From assembly GCA_021787655.1 (NCBI GenBank), contig JAJYLM010000024.1, positions 1 to 19,941 of the forward strand: 19,941 bases of DNA, given 5' to 3'. Below the pieces are notes generated by a model. It worked only from the letters and a program-made list of their open reading frames with translations. It made no database searches and was not told the DNA's origin. The DNA is from a bacterium. GTDB lineage: Bacteria; JAMCPX01. The stretch's first letter is position 1. The number at the start of each line of letters is the position of its first letter. The translations under genes were made by a program, and so were the position numbers. Shown piece after piece: positions 1-7,455 of this stretch.

Positions 1-1
1 T

Positions 2-112
2 TCAATCATGAAAAGGGTTGTTTACCCGAGAAGAGACCTGTTACAGGTTCTTGCGCTCAACACCATGAGGCACCTTTCTGCGAACAAGTTTGAAAGCGGG
101 GTAAGGGATTAA
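2..112 (+). CDS. C-terminal end of an unidentified protein (partial)
   Basis: An open frame enters from the left edge and stops with TAA at 110-112, giving about 36 residues that end in SANKFESGVRD. The composition (Arg/Leu-rich, with an alternating basic and hydrophobic pattern) looks like a real helical C-terminus, but I do not recognise the family. The gene would converge with the minus-strand BamB-like gene that ends at 191. The 78 bp between them are AT-rich and hold no convincing hairpin terminator. The evidence for coding is only an open frame at a sequence edge, so it could be fortuitous. Confidence 0.35.
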   Translation, partial: SIMKRVVYPRRDLLQVLALNTMRHLSANKFESGVRD

Positions 113-190
113 AGCAATTTCGACGTAAGATTAATGCTTATTTGTCCTTACATAATAGTTGACATAATATATCTTATGGGAAGTTACTGA

Positions 191-1282
191 TTATTCAAAG
201 CAATAGAGAAAACCACCATTTGATATAGCATAAATCCTGTTATCGTGTATTATCGGTTCTGCGGATAAACCAGAAACTATTGGAAAATGGTGTATAATAT
301 GCCCGTCATCCTTGCTGATCAGCACAATGCCTTTGTACTTTGCCTGCTTTACTCCAATTGCAATTACCTGGTTATACATCAGCGGTGTAAATAAATTCGA
401 ATTACCGAGAAGCTCGTTTTTCCAAATTGTATCACCTGTTCTTATGTCAAGCCGGTATGCTTTACCGTCAACAAGTACTACATATAAGGCATTATCTGAC
501 AGATACATGCCAAGCGCACGCTTCAAATCATTTCGTTCCCAGACCACAGTTCCGTCCTTCTTATTCAGACACATCAGACCATTGTCATAACTGGCAAATA
601 CCACAATTTGGCTGTTGCCGGCCGGCTGAATGGTGATATCCTGAAGTTGTTTCATGGTTGGAGGTTTATGGGTCCAAATGATTTTACCTGTCTTCGAGTC
701 AATGGCCACAGCATCACCGTTGGTAAATCCGGTAAAAAGCACGTTCTTTGATATATATGGCGAAGGAACAAGGTGAACCGTCAATCCTTCAAAAACTTCT
801 TTTGACGTATATTGCCAGATTAAGCTGCCATCTTTTACATTGAATGCGTAGAGTGTATCGAGTGTTGTCTGTATATATAAAGTTTCGTCTTTAATAGCTG
901 GTTTCGATATGATTTCTTTATGGGTATCATAAAACCATAGCAAATTGCCGTTGTGCATATTAAACGCGTAGATGCTTCCTTTCAGCGTTGTTATTATAAA
1001 GATATTGTTAACTGCAACAGAGCCTGTCGGTATATCTTTTAAGCGGTATTCCCATAATACCTTTTTAGTTTTAATATGTTGTGCGAGGATAGTTCCATTG
1101 TCAAGTCCCTGGTACAGGATACCTTCACGTATAAAAGGCGGACATTTTTCATATTCATCATATTTAAAATCCGTGTGAAATAAAGGATGATGAGATGGTA
1201 TAATCTTGTAAAAATAAACCATGTTGTAGGATTGAAATACACTACCTATCAAGAGGTTTAATAATAGGATGAACTTAAACAT
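191..1282 (-). CDS. BamB-like PQQ beta-propeller repeat protein
   Basis: A 363-residue protein built of PQQ-type beta-propeller blades. Repeated G-x-x-x-W strands are seen around residues 76 (KKVLWEY), 116 (NGNLLWFYD), 156 (DGSLIWQY), 203 (TGKIIWTHK), 248 (DGTVVWER) and 287 (TGDTIWKN). Residues 3-16 are hydrophobic, consistent with a signal peptide or anchor, but there is no lipobox cysteine, unlike the lipoprotein BamB of Escherichia coli. It starts 5 bp after the YfgM-like gene, without an obvious Shine-Dalgarno sequence, so translation is probably coupled. In enterobacteria yfgM and bamB are also neighbours; BamB is part of the outer-membrane beta-barrel assembly machine. The fold is clear. 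The BamB role is inferred from synteny and fold, and other periplasmic PQQ-propeller proteins remain possible. The region is visibly AT-richer than the rest of the window. Confidence 0.75.
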   Translation of the reverse strand: MFKFILLLNLLIGSVFQSYNMVYFYKIIPSHHPLFHTDFKYDEYEKCPPFIREGILYQGLDNGTILAQHIKTKKVLWEYRLKDIPTGSVAVNNIFIITTLKGSIYAFNMHNGNLLWFYDTHKEIISKPAIKDETLYIQTTLDTLYAFNVKDGSLIWQYTSKEVFEGLTVHLVPSPYISKNVLFTGFTNGDAVAIDSKTGKIIWTHKPPTMKQLQDITIQPAGNSQIVVFASYDNGLMCLNKKDGTVVWERNDLKRALGMYLSDNALYVVLVDGKAYRLDIRTGDTIWKNELLGNSNLFTPLMYNQVIAIGVKQAKYKGIVLISKDDGHIIHHFPIVSGLSAEPIIHDNRIYAISNGGFLYCFE

Positions 1283-1287
1283 GTTGT

Positions 1288-2022
1288 TTAGAAATTGTTG
1301 GTTCCGAAATTGACGATATGACTTTGTTTTCTCGCTTTAACGTATGCTATAAGATTTATGAGCTGTGATTCTAACTCTTTATTATTATTGTTATTTTTAA
1401 TACCAGAGTTCAATAAGTCTAATGCCTTGTTTTGCTGGTTTAATTGAATATAACAATCAACAGCGTGGAGATATGTAAGGCCCACAAATGCATTATCTTT
1501 GTTCTTCAGAAGTTCATCAATTACACCTAAAGCTGATTTGCAATCATTCCTGGCAATATATGATTGGATTTCACCGTTTGAAGCTATTGAAGCAATGTAA
1601 TTGTTGGTGCCTCCCCATTGATCGAGAAAGGTTTTATATGAGTCAATGGCTTTATCATATGCGCCCAGCATGTACTGGCAATTCCCGATATACAGCATTG
1701 CAAGTTTTGAAATCTTCAGAAACCTGAAGTTCGTTTTCAGGGCTTCGAATGCAGTGAGGGCATTGTTTATGTCTTTCGGATTATGGCTGTTCGAGGCTAC
1801 CTCGTATAAATGCAGATCCTGAAAGTATGCTACACTGCCCTTCTTGGAATAATTCTTGTAGTAATAAAATCCTATCGAGGCAAAAATAAGGGTAAACAGG
1901 AATACGATGCCTGCGACCATGAACGATGACTTGTATTTCGACGTGGTCCGAATAATTCTTTCAGCGGTCGTTATAAATTCATCTTTCTGTTTTAATTTCT
2001 TTCTGGTCAATCTTTTTGCCAT
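1288..2022 (-). CDS. YfgM-like membrane-anchored tetratricopeptide protein
   Basis: A 244-residue protein with a basic N-terminus, one transmembrane segment at about residues 33-55, and then a helical domain with TPR character, for example LAMLYIGNCQYMLGAYDKAI around 107-126. This is the type II topology of YfgM, the ancillary SecYEG-associated subunit proposed to pass clients to periplasmic chaperones; the E. coli protein is about 206 residues. The next gene downstream encodes a PQQ propeller of BamB type, which reproduces the yfgM-bamB order of enterobacteria. A GGAGG Shine-Dalgarno sequence lies just before the ATG at 2022. Near the C-terminus there is a run of five Asn followed by Lys, and the gene is AT-rich. 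TPR proteins are hard to assign precisely, so the name rests on topology plus neighbour. Confidence 0.65.
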   Translation of the reverse strand: MAKRLTRKKLKQKDEFITTAERIIRTTSKYKSSFMVAGIVFLFTLIFASIGFYYYKNYSKKGSVAYFQDLHLYEVASNSHNPKDINNALTAFEALKTNFRFLKISKLAMLYIGNCQYMLGAYDKAIDSYKTFLDQWGGTNNYIASIASNGEIQSYIARNDCKSALGVIDELLKNKDNAFVGLTYLHAVDCYIQLNQQNKALDLLNSGIKNNNNNKELESQLINLIAYVKARKQSHIVNFGTNNF

Positions 2023-2040
2023 GTATCCTCCGTAACGTTA

Positions 2041-2748
2041 TTACATACCAAGGTATGCACTTTTTATCCTGTCGTCTTCTTTCAATGATTTCGATGGGCC
2101 TGACAGGTTTATCGTGCCCAGTTCAATCACATATGCCGTATCCGTGAAATCAAGTGCGATATTCGCATTTTGCTCTACAATGAGTATAGAAACACCCATA
2201 TTGTTAATTTCGTCAATAATTTTAAATATCTTTGTGACCATGATCGGGGACAATCCGAGTGATGGTTCGTCGAGGAGCATGAGTTTCGGTTTGCCGATAA
2301 GCCCCCGCGCAATGGCGAGCATCTGCTGTTCTCCGCCGCTGAGTGTGCCTGCCATCTGTCTGCGTCTGTCTTTCAGCAAGGGGAACAATCCGTAGATCCT
2401 TTCCATGCTGTCCGTTATGGAGTCCGGCTGACGGGACGTTACAAACCCGCCGATGCGTATGTTCTCTTCGACCGTAAGCTTCGTAAAGATGTGCCTGCCT
2501 TCAGGGATCAGAACGATGCCTTTTTTTATGGCATCGTGTGTTTCCATTCCCGTTATGTCCAGCCTGTTGAAGATGATTTTGCCGGTCTTTTCCCGGGCTA
2601 TTCCGACAATGCTTGCAAGGGTCGTCGTCTTTCCGGCACCGTTTGCGCCAAGGAGTGCGGCCTTCTCTTTATTACTGACTGCGAGTGAAATACCGTGGAG
2701 TACCTCAATGCCGTTATAGCTGGTATGGAGATTTTCAATGGTTAACAT
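2041..2748 (-). CDS. livF: ABC transporter ATP-binding protein, LivF type
   Basis: A 235-residue ABC ATPase of the branched-chain amino acid/amide (HAAT) family. Walker A is GANGAGKT at 34-41, the signature LSGGE at 136-140, and Walker B LMLLDE at 156-161. The LivF hallmarks PEGRHIFTKLTVEENI (82-97), the switch region IVEQN and the terminal SAYLGM are present. It would power uptake through LivH/LivM permeases with LivG and a periplasmic LivK, none of which is in the window. I chose the ATG at 2748, which gives the usual MLxIENLHTSY start; the longer frame begins with a TTG at 2787 and adds 13 residues unlike the family. It sits 52 bp after nadE and 18 bp before the YfgM-like gene. Substrate assignment is only by family; amide and urea transporters use closely related ATPases. 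Confidence 0.88.
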   Translation of the reverse strand: MLTIENLHTSYNGIEVLHGISLAVSNKEKAALLGANGAGKTTTLASIVGIAREKTGKIIFNRLDITGMETHDAIKKGIVLIPEGRHIFTKLTVEENIRIGGFVTSRQPDSITDSMERIYGLFPLLKDRRRQMAGTLSGGEQQMLAIARGLIGKPKLMLLDEPSLGLSPIMVTKIFKIIDEINNMGVSILIVEQNANIALDFTDTAYVIELGTINLSGPSKSLKEDDRIKSAYLGM

Positions 2749-2800
2749 TATGATCGTTGTCTGCTGTTCCCGGTACGGACGGATCAAAAATCCCGGCGTA

Positions 2801-4558
2801 TTACTCTTTGTACCTGTTGGTGATCGGCATCCTCCGGTCCTTCCCCAATGCTTTCCTGGTGACTTTTACACCCGGCGGTGCCTGTCTTCTTTTGTACTCG
2901 CTCAAATCAATCAACTGTTGGACCCGCAGTACCGTCGCCCTGCTGTATCCTGCTGCGGCTGCTTCGTCAACGCTCATGTCTTCTTCGATGAGCATTTTAA
3001 GTATGGGGTCGAGGACTGCATACGGAGGCAGTGAATCTTCATCTTTCTGGTTGGGACGCAGCTCTGCTGTCGGCGGCTTGGTGAAAACCCTTTCCGGAAT
3101 GATGCTGTATGCTTTCGTTTTTGGTTTATTTTCTGATCGTCCGTTTCGGTGAGCAGCAAGCCTGTACACCATTGTTTTTGACACGTCCTTGATGACGGCA
3201 AAGCCTCCTGCCATGTCTCCGTACAGGGTCGCATATCCAACGCTCATTTCCGACTTATTTCCCGTTGTCAGGACGAGCCAGCCGAACTTATTGGACAGCC
3301 CCATGAGAATATTGCCACGTATTCGTGCCTGCAGGTTCTCTTCGGTTATGTCGGGTTTGCGGCCGCTGAAATGCGGTGCGAACGTATTCGTGTAAGCATC
3401 ATAGACGCCGGTGATTGGGATCTCCCTGAATTGGATGCCAAGGTTTGCCGCAAGCAGTTCGGCGTCTTCCCTGCTGTCGTCCGAGCTGTACATCGACGGC
3501 ATAAACACGCCAATAACGTTGTTTTTACCGAGTGCATCGGCAGCGATACATGCTACCAAAGAAGAATCTATACCTCCGCTCAGCCCGATGACCGCTTTTT
3601 GAAAACCATTTTTCGTGAGGTAGTCCCGGGTTCCTGTGACCAATGCCGTGTACAATTCTTCCTCAGGTCCGCACAGAGGATTGACCGTTGCTTCAACCTT
3701 CTTCGTATGCCGGTGTAATTTGACGCCAGGTCCGGGATCATACGTCCTGATGATGTTACCGGTATCGAAACTGAGTTTATCTTCGCGCCGCCGCGGATCG
3801 TGGAGTCGCGTTCTCAGAATGCTGCTGACATCGAGGTCTGCAAGGATCATTTCTTCCCGGAACTGATGTGCGCGTGCGATGAGCGTGCCGGATTCCGAAA
3901 ATATGACGCTGCCTCCGTCAAAGACGAGTTCGTCCTGACCGCCTGCCATATTCACAGAGACGACGATTGCGGCATTGTCCTGTGCCCGGGTGGCGAGCAT
4001 ACGTTCCCGCATCGACTGTTTGTCCGCATGGTATGGTGACGCATTGATATTGATGATGACTTCTGCATCTCCGGCGAGCGCCTGATACAGGACCGGACCG
4101 TCCGGATACCATATATCTTCGCAGATATTGACACCGATTTTAATGCCGTCCAGAACATAAACGGGAAATGTCGTTCCTCTCTGGAAATAGCGGTATTCAT
4201 CGAAGACCCCGTAGTTCGGAAGGAACGCCTTGCGTGCACTCGCGATCATTTTCCTGTTGGTGATAATGGCAGCAGAGTTATACAGGTCTGAATCGAGTTC
4301 AACAAAACCGACAATTGCGGTTATGGAATCCGTTGCTCTTATGACCTCGTCCAGGGCGTCGAGATTCGCCTTGATGAAGCCCGGTTTTAAAAGAAGGTCT
4401 TCAGGCGGGTATCCTGTTATGGCAAGTTCCGGGAAAACGACGACGTCCGCCTGCCGGCGTTTCGCTTCCTGAATGTATCTCCTGATCAGGACCGTATTGT
4501 CCCGTAATCCGCCTACCCTGCTGTTCATCTGTGCAAGTGCTATGCGTAATAGATTCAT
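2801..4558 (-). CDS. nadE: Glutamine-dependent NAD+ synthase
   Basis: A 585-residue two-domain enzyme that makes NAD+ from deamido-NAD+, ATP and glutamine, the last step of NAD synthesis. Residues 1 to about 270 form the nitrilase-type glutaminase domain with the Glu-Lys-Cys triad visible as E44 (FPELAITGY), K110 (ARKAFLPNYGVFDE) and C146 (NICEDIWYPDGP). Residues from about 295 form the NAD synthetase domain with the PP-loop SGGIDSS at 326-332, followed by the MSVGYATLYGDMAGGFAVIKD segment. The tail ending in PITNRYKE is typical of the family. The start was set at the ATG at 4558 (MNLLRIALAQMN); an upstream TTG would add 24 residues unlike the family. There is no strong Shine-Dalgarno sequence. 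It lies 135 bp after atpC, with no clear terminator between, so read-through from the ATP synthase operon is possible. Confidence 0.95.
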   Translation of the reverse strand: MNLLRIALAQMNSRVGGLRDNTVLIRRYIQEAKRRQADVVVFPELAITGYPPEDLLLKPGFIKANLDALDEVIRATDSITAIVGFVELDSDLYNSAAIITNRKMIASARKAFLPNYGVFDEYRYFQRGTTFPVYVLDGIKIGVNICEDIWYPDGPVLYQALAGDAEVIININASPYHADKQSMRERMLATRAQDNAAIVVSVNMAGGQDELVFDGGSVIFSESGTLIARAHQFREEMILADLDVSSILRTRLHDPRRREDKLSFDTGNIIRTYDPGPGVKLHRHTKKVEATVNPLCGPEEELYTALVTGTRDYLTKNGFQKAVIGLSGGIDSSLVACIAADALGKNNVIGVFMPSMYSSDDSREDAELLAANLGIQFREIPITGVYDAYTNTFAPHFSGRKPDITEENLQARIRGNILMGLSNKFGWLVLTTGNKSEMSVGYATLYGDMAGGFAVIKDVSKTMVYRLAAHRNGRSENKPKTKAYSIIPERVFTKPPTAELRPNQKDEDSLPPYAVLDPILKMLIEEDMSVDEAAAAGYSRATVLRVQQLIDLSEYKRRQAPPGVKVTRKALGKDRRMPITNRYKE

Positions 4559-4693
4559 GCGGTTATTGTACGGGATATGGGCCGAAAATGCAATAAGAAA
4601 ATGGTACATAACGCCCCGGATAACGGCCAATTCCTGAATGCGCCGAACGAATACGGCAGGTTATATTCCTGCTCTGCGTGCTTCCCGGTGACG

Positions 4694-5107
4694 TTATTTT
4701 TGCTTGCCGTATTTCTGGTAGATCTCGATCCTGAGCAAAGCCCGCTTCAGTGCAGCCTCGAGAGCCTCGTATTGTGCATCCATCGTAGAGATACCTTTGA
4801 TGGCTTCCTCGGCACGCTGTTTTGCCGCAAGCGCCCGTTTTGCATCTATTTCATGATCGAACTCGGCTGTTTGCACCAGCACAGTCATCCTGGTCTGATT
4901 GATCTCTGCAAAGCCCCAGTTTAGTGCCAGGTGTTCTTCCTGACCGCCGCTTCTGAAGATAAGCTCACCGATGTTGAGCAGCGTAATAAAACGGGCATGT
5001 CCCGGTAAAACACCAAACTCGCCGTGCCAGCCCGGAGCTATTACTTCATCAACATCTTTATCGATGATGATCTTTTCAGGTGTTATGATGGTTAATTTTA
5101 ACGTCAT
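4694..5107 (-). CDS. atpC: F-type ATP synthase epsilon subunit
   Basis: A 137-residue subunit of the F1 central stalk, close to the 139 residues of the E. coli protein. The N-terminal beta-sandwich is recognisable (LTIITPEKIIIDKDVDEVIAPGWHGEFGVLPGHARF), and the C-terminal part is two helices rich in Ala, Lys and Arg (residues about 90-137), the element that can inhibit ATP hydrolysis. It is the last gene of the atp operon, 7 bp after atpD, the usual place. The protein couples gamma to the c-ring, which is not encoded here. Confidence 0.95.
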   Translation of the reverse strand: MTLKLTIITPEKIIIDKDVDEVIAPGWHGEFGVLPGHARFITLLNIGELIFRSGGQEEHLALNWGFAEINQTRMTVLVQTAEFDHEIDAKRALAAKQRAEEAIKGISTMDAQYEALEAALKRALLRIEIYQKYGKQK

Positions 5108-5114
5108 GGGAGTA

Positions 5115-6527
5115 TTATGCGGTCAGCTGTTTCGCCTTTTCGAGTGCTTCTTCGATCGTCCCGACCATGTAAAAAGCCTGTTCAGGAACAGCATCGTGTT
5201 TCCCTTCGACAATTTCCTTGAATCCACGGATGGTGTCCGCAAGTTTCACATACTTGCCCGGAAAGTTTGTAAACTGCTCTGCAACGAAGAATGGCTGCGA
5301 GAGGAACCGCTGAATTTTCCGTGCCCGCGAAACGACGAGTTTGTCATCTTCGGAAAGCTCATCGATACCGAGAATCGCTATGATGTCGAGCAGATCCTTG
5401 TATTTCTGGAGTATCCGCTGGATGTCCCGTGCCACCTTGTAATGTTCATCACCGATGATCAGCGGGTCGAGTATGCGCGACGTTGAGTCAAGCGGGTCAA
5501 CGGCGGGATAGATACCGAGCTCTGCTATCTGCCGTGAAAGCACCGTCGTGGCATCAAGGTGCGCAAAGGTTGTCGCAGGTGCAGGGTCCGTCAAGTCGTC
5601 CGCAGGAACGTAAATGGCCTGGACCGATGTTATTGATCCCTTCTTGGTTGAGGTGATTCTCTCTTCCAGTTCACCAAGGTCAGTTGAAAGTGTCGGCTGA
5701 TATCCGACCGCAGACGGTATTCTTCCCAGCAGTGCCGAGACTTCTGAATTGGCCTGCGTGAACCTGAATATGTTGTCGATAAACAGCAGCACGTCCTGGT
5801 GCTCTTCATCCCTGAAGTACTCTGCAACGGTCAGCGCCGAAAGACCGACCCGTGCCCGTGCTCCGGGCGGCTCGTTCATCTGCCCGTATACGAGAGCTGC
5901 TTTTTCGATGACGCCCGATTCCTTCATTTCCGTCCACAGGTCGTTGCCCTCTCTCGTTCTCTCACCGACGCCGCCGAACACCGAGAATCCGCCGTGCTGC
6001 ATGGCGACGTTGTGGATGAGCTCCATGATGATGACCGTCTTGCCGACACCCGCGCCGCCGAACAGACCTATTTTACCGCCCTTCTGGTACGGGGCGAGGA
6101 GGTCGATGACCTTGATACCTGTTTCGAACATTTCTATCGATGTAGCCTGGTCTTCGAACTCGGGGTGCGTTCTGTGGATAGGGTACCGCTTCGGTGACTT
6201 GATATCGCCCAATTCGTCGACGGGCTCGCCGATGACATTGAGTATTCTGCCCAACACCTCTTTACCGACCGGGATCGTGATGACGTCGCCTGTGTCCATG
6301 ACCGGCATTCCCCGTACAAGTCCTTCTGTGGAATCCATGGCGATGCACCGTACGGTGTTCTCTCCAAGCTGCTGTGCAACTTCGAGCGTCAGGTTCCACT
6401 CTTTATCGGAAATAGCTTTATTGGTTGTTTTCAGGGCTGAAAATATCTTCGGTACTGCGGCTTCAAACTCGACGTCGACCACGGCACCGATTACCTGCTT
6501 TATTTTACCATTCTTGTCGTTTGGCAT
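5115..6527 (-). CDS. atpD: F-type ATP synthase beta subunit
   Basis: A 470-residue catalytic F1 subunit. The Walker A loop GGAGVGKT is at 157-164, the catalytic glutamate lies in GGVGERTREG (E189), and the DELSEDD stretch and the SQPFFVAEQFTNFPGKYV segment near the C-terminus are typical. It carries the three nucleotide-hydrolysing or nucleotide-forming sites at the alpha/beta interfaces. It has the strongest ribosome binding site in the operon, GAGGAGGA at 6534-6541, seven bases before the ATG, preceded by a 50 bp gap after atpG. That fits the need for three beta copies per enzyme, although alpha, needed in the same number, has a weaker site. Confidence 0.98.
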   Translation of the reverse strand: MPNDKNGKIKQVIGAVVDVEFEAAVPKIFSALKTTNKAISDKEWNLTLEVAQQLGENTVRCIAMDSTEGLVRGMPVMDTGDVITIPVGKEVLGRILNVIGEPVDELGDIKSPKRYPIHRTHPEFEDQATSIEMFETGIKVIDLLAPYQKGGKIGLFGGAGVGKTVIIMELIHNVAMQHGGFSVFGGVGERTREGNDLWTEMKESGVIEKAALVYGQMNEPPGARARVGLSALTVAEYFRDEEHQDVLLFIDNIFRFTQANSEVSALLGRIPSAVGYQPTLSTDLGELEERITSTKKGSITSVQAIYVPADDLTDPAPATTFAHLDATTVLSRQIAELGIYPAVDPLDSTSRILDPLIIGDEHYKVARDIQRILQKYKDLLDIIAILGIDELSEDDKLVVSRARKIQRFLSQPFFVAEQFTNFPGKYVKLADTIRGFKEIVEGKHDAVPEQAFYMVGTIEEALEKAKQLTA

Positions 6528-6577
6528 CTTTCGTCCTCCTCAATATATTGAACTGTAACCCCGTGCAAACACCGGCT

Positions 6578-7453
6578 TCATCGCATCGCCTCTGCACCGT
6601 TCACAATGTCCATAAGTTCTTTCGTTATTGCGCTCTGCCGTGCCCTGTTCATCACGAGTGTCAGATTATCTATCATGTCTTTCGCATTATTGTTCGCAGA
6701 ATCCATCGCAGTCATCCGTGCCGCATGTTCGCTCGCTGCCGATTCGAGCAGTATATGGTATATCCTGCTTTCGATCATGCGCGGCAGCAGACTCGAGAGA
6801 ATTTCCTGAAGCGATGGTTCATAGATCACCTTCACGTCTGCCGACTCTTCCTTATCCTCGGATATTTCGAGTTTCTGGATCGGCAACAGATACTCCCGCG
6901 TCGTCTTTTGCGACAGGATGGACACGAACTTGTTGTAGATGAACTTGACCTCGTCGTAGCTCCCTTCGGAAAATTCTTTAATCACAATTCCGGCAATATC
7001 CATGACACTGCTGTAATCAGGATTCCCGGACGATCCGCTCAGGTCGAGCCTGTTAGAAATGTTATACCGCCGGAGAAAATCTCTTCCCTTCCTCCCTGTC
7101 GTTATAAAATCCAGTTCCCGGTTTTCCTTTTTGCTCTCGAGAATCTCCTGCGATACCATACGCAACGTGTTGCTGTTAAAGCCGCCGCACAATCCGCGGT
7201 CCGAGGTGGCAAGGATGATGAGGCTTTTCCGGGTTGTCTCGGGCCTTCGCATGAGAGCATGCATGGATGTATCCGTCCTCAGCGTTATCTCATGAACCAT
7301 CTCTTCTATCTTTCTCGAGTACGAACGGGCATTGATCGCCTGCTGCTGCAGCTTGCGCAGCTTCACAGCCGCAATCATCTTCATTGCCTTGGTGATCTTT
7401 GCCGTGCTGGTGACGGTTTTAATACGCTTCCTGATAACAGCAAGTGTTGGCAT
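6578..7453 (-). CDS. atpG: F-type ATP synthase gamma subunit
   Basis: A 291-residue rotor shaft subunit of F1 (E. coli 287). The N-terminal helix (LAVIRKRIKTVTSTAKITKAMKMIA) and the C-terminal helix ending in SAITKELMDIVNGAEAMR are the conserved coiled coil that turns inside the alpha3-beta3 ring, and SDRGLCGGFNSN in the middle is the family motif. It starts 2 bp after the atpA stop codon; its Shine-Dalgarno sequence AAAGGA lies inside the last codons of atpA, so the two are probably translationally coupled. Confidence 0.97.
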   Translation of the reverse strand: MPTLAVIRKRIKTVTSTAKITKAMKMIAAVKLRKLQQQAINARSYSRKIEEMVHEITLRTDTSMHALMRRPETTRKSLIILATSDRGLCGGFNSNTLRMVSQEILESKKENRELDFITTGRKGRDFLRRYNISNRLDLSGSSGNPDYSSVMDIAGIVIKEFSEGSYDEVKFIYNKFVSILSQKTTREYLLPIQKLEISEDKEESADVKVIYEPSLQEILSSLLPRMIESRIYHILLESAASEHAARMTAMDSANNNAKDMIDNLTLVMNRARQSAITKELMDIVNGAEAMR

Positions 7454-7455
7454 TA

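Noticed and set aside
2749..2787. Longer livF start at a TTG codon
   Set aside because: It adds 13 residues not found in LivF proteins; the ATG at 2748 gives the normal N-terminus.
4559..4630. Longer nadE start at a TTG codon
   Set aside because: The added 24 residues do not fit the family, and the nitrilase domain begins properly at the ATG at 4558.
4660..4676. Hairpin GCAGG-7-CCTGC after atpC as a terminator
   Set aside because: The stem is only 5 bp and no T-run follows on the minus strand.
5749..6558. Plus-strand open frame of 269 codons opposite atpD
   Set aside because: Antisense to the conserved atpD gene; the Ser/Pro/Thr-rich translation mirrors the beta-subunit codons and shows no family features.
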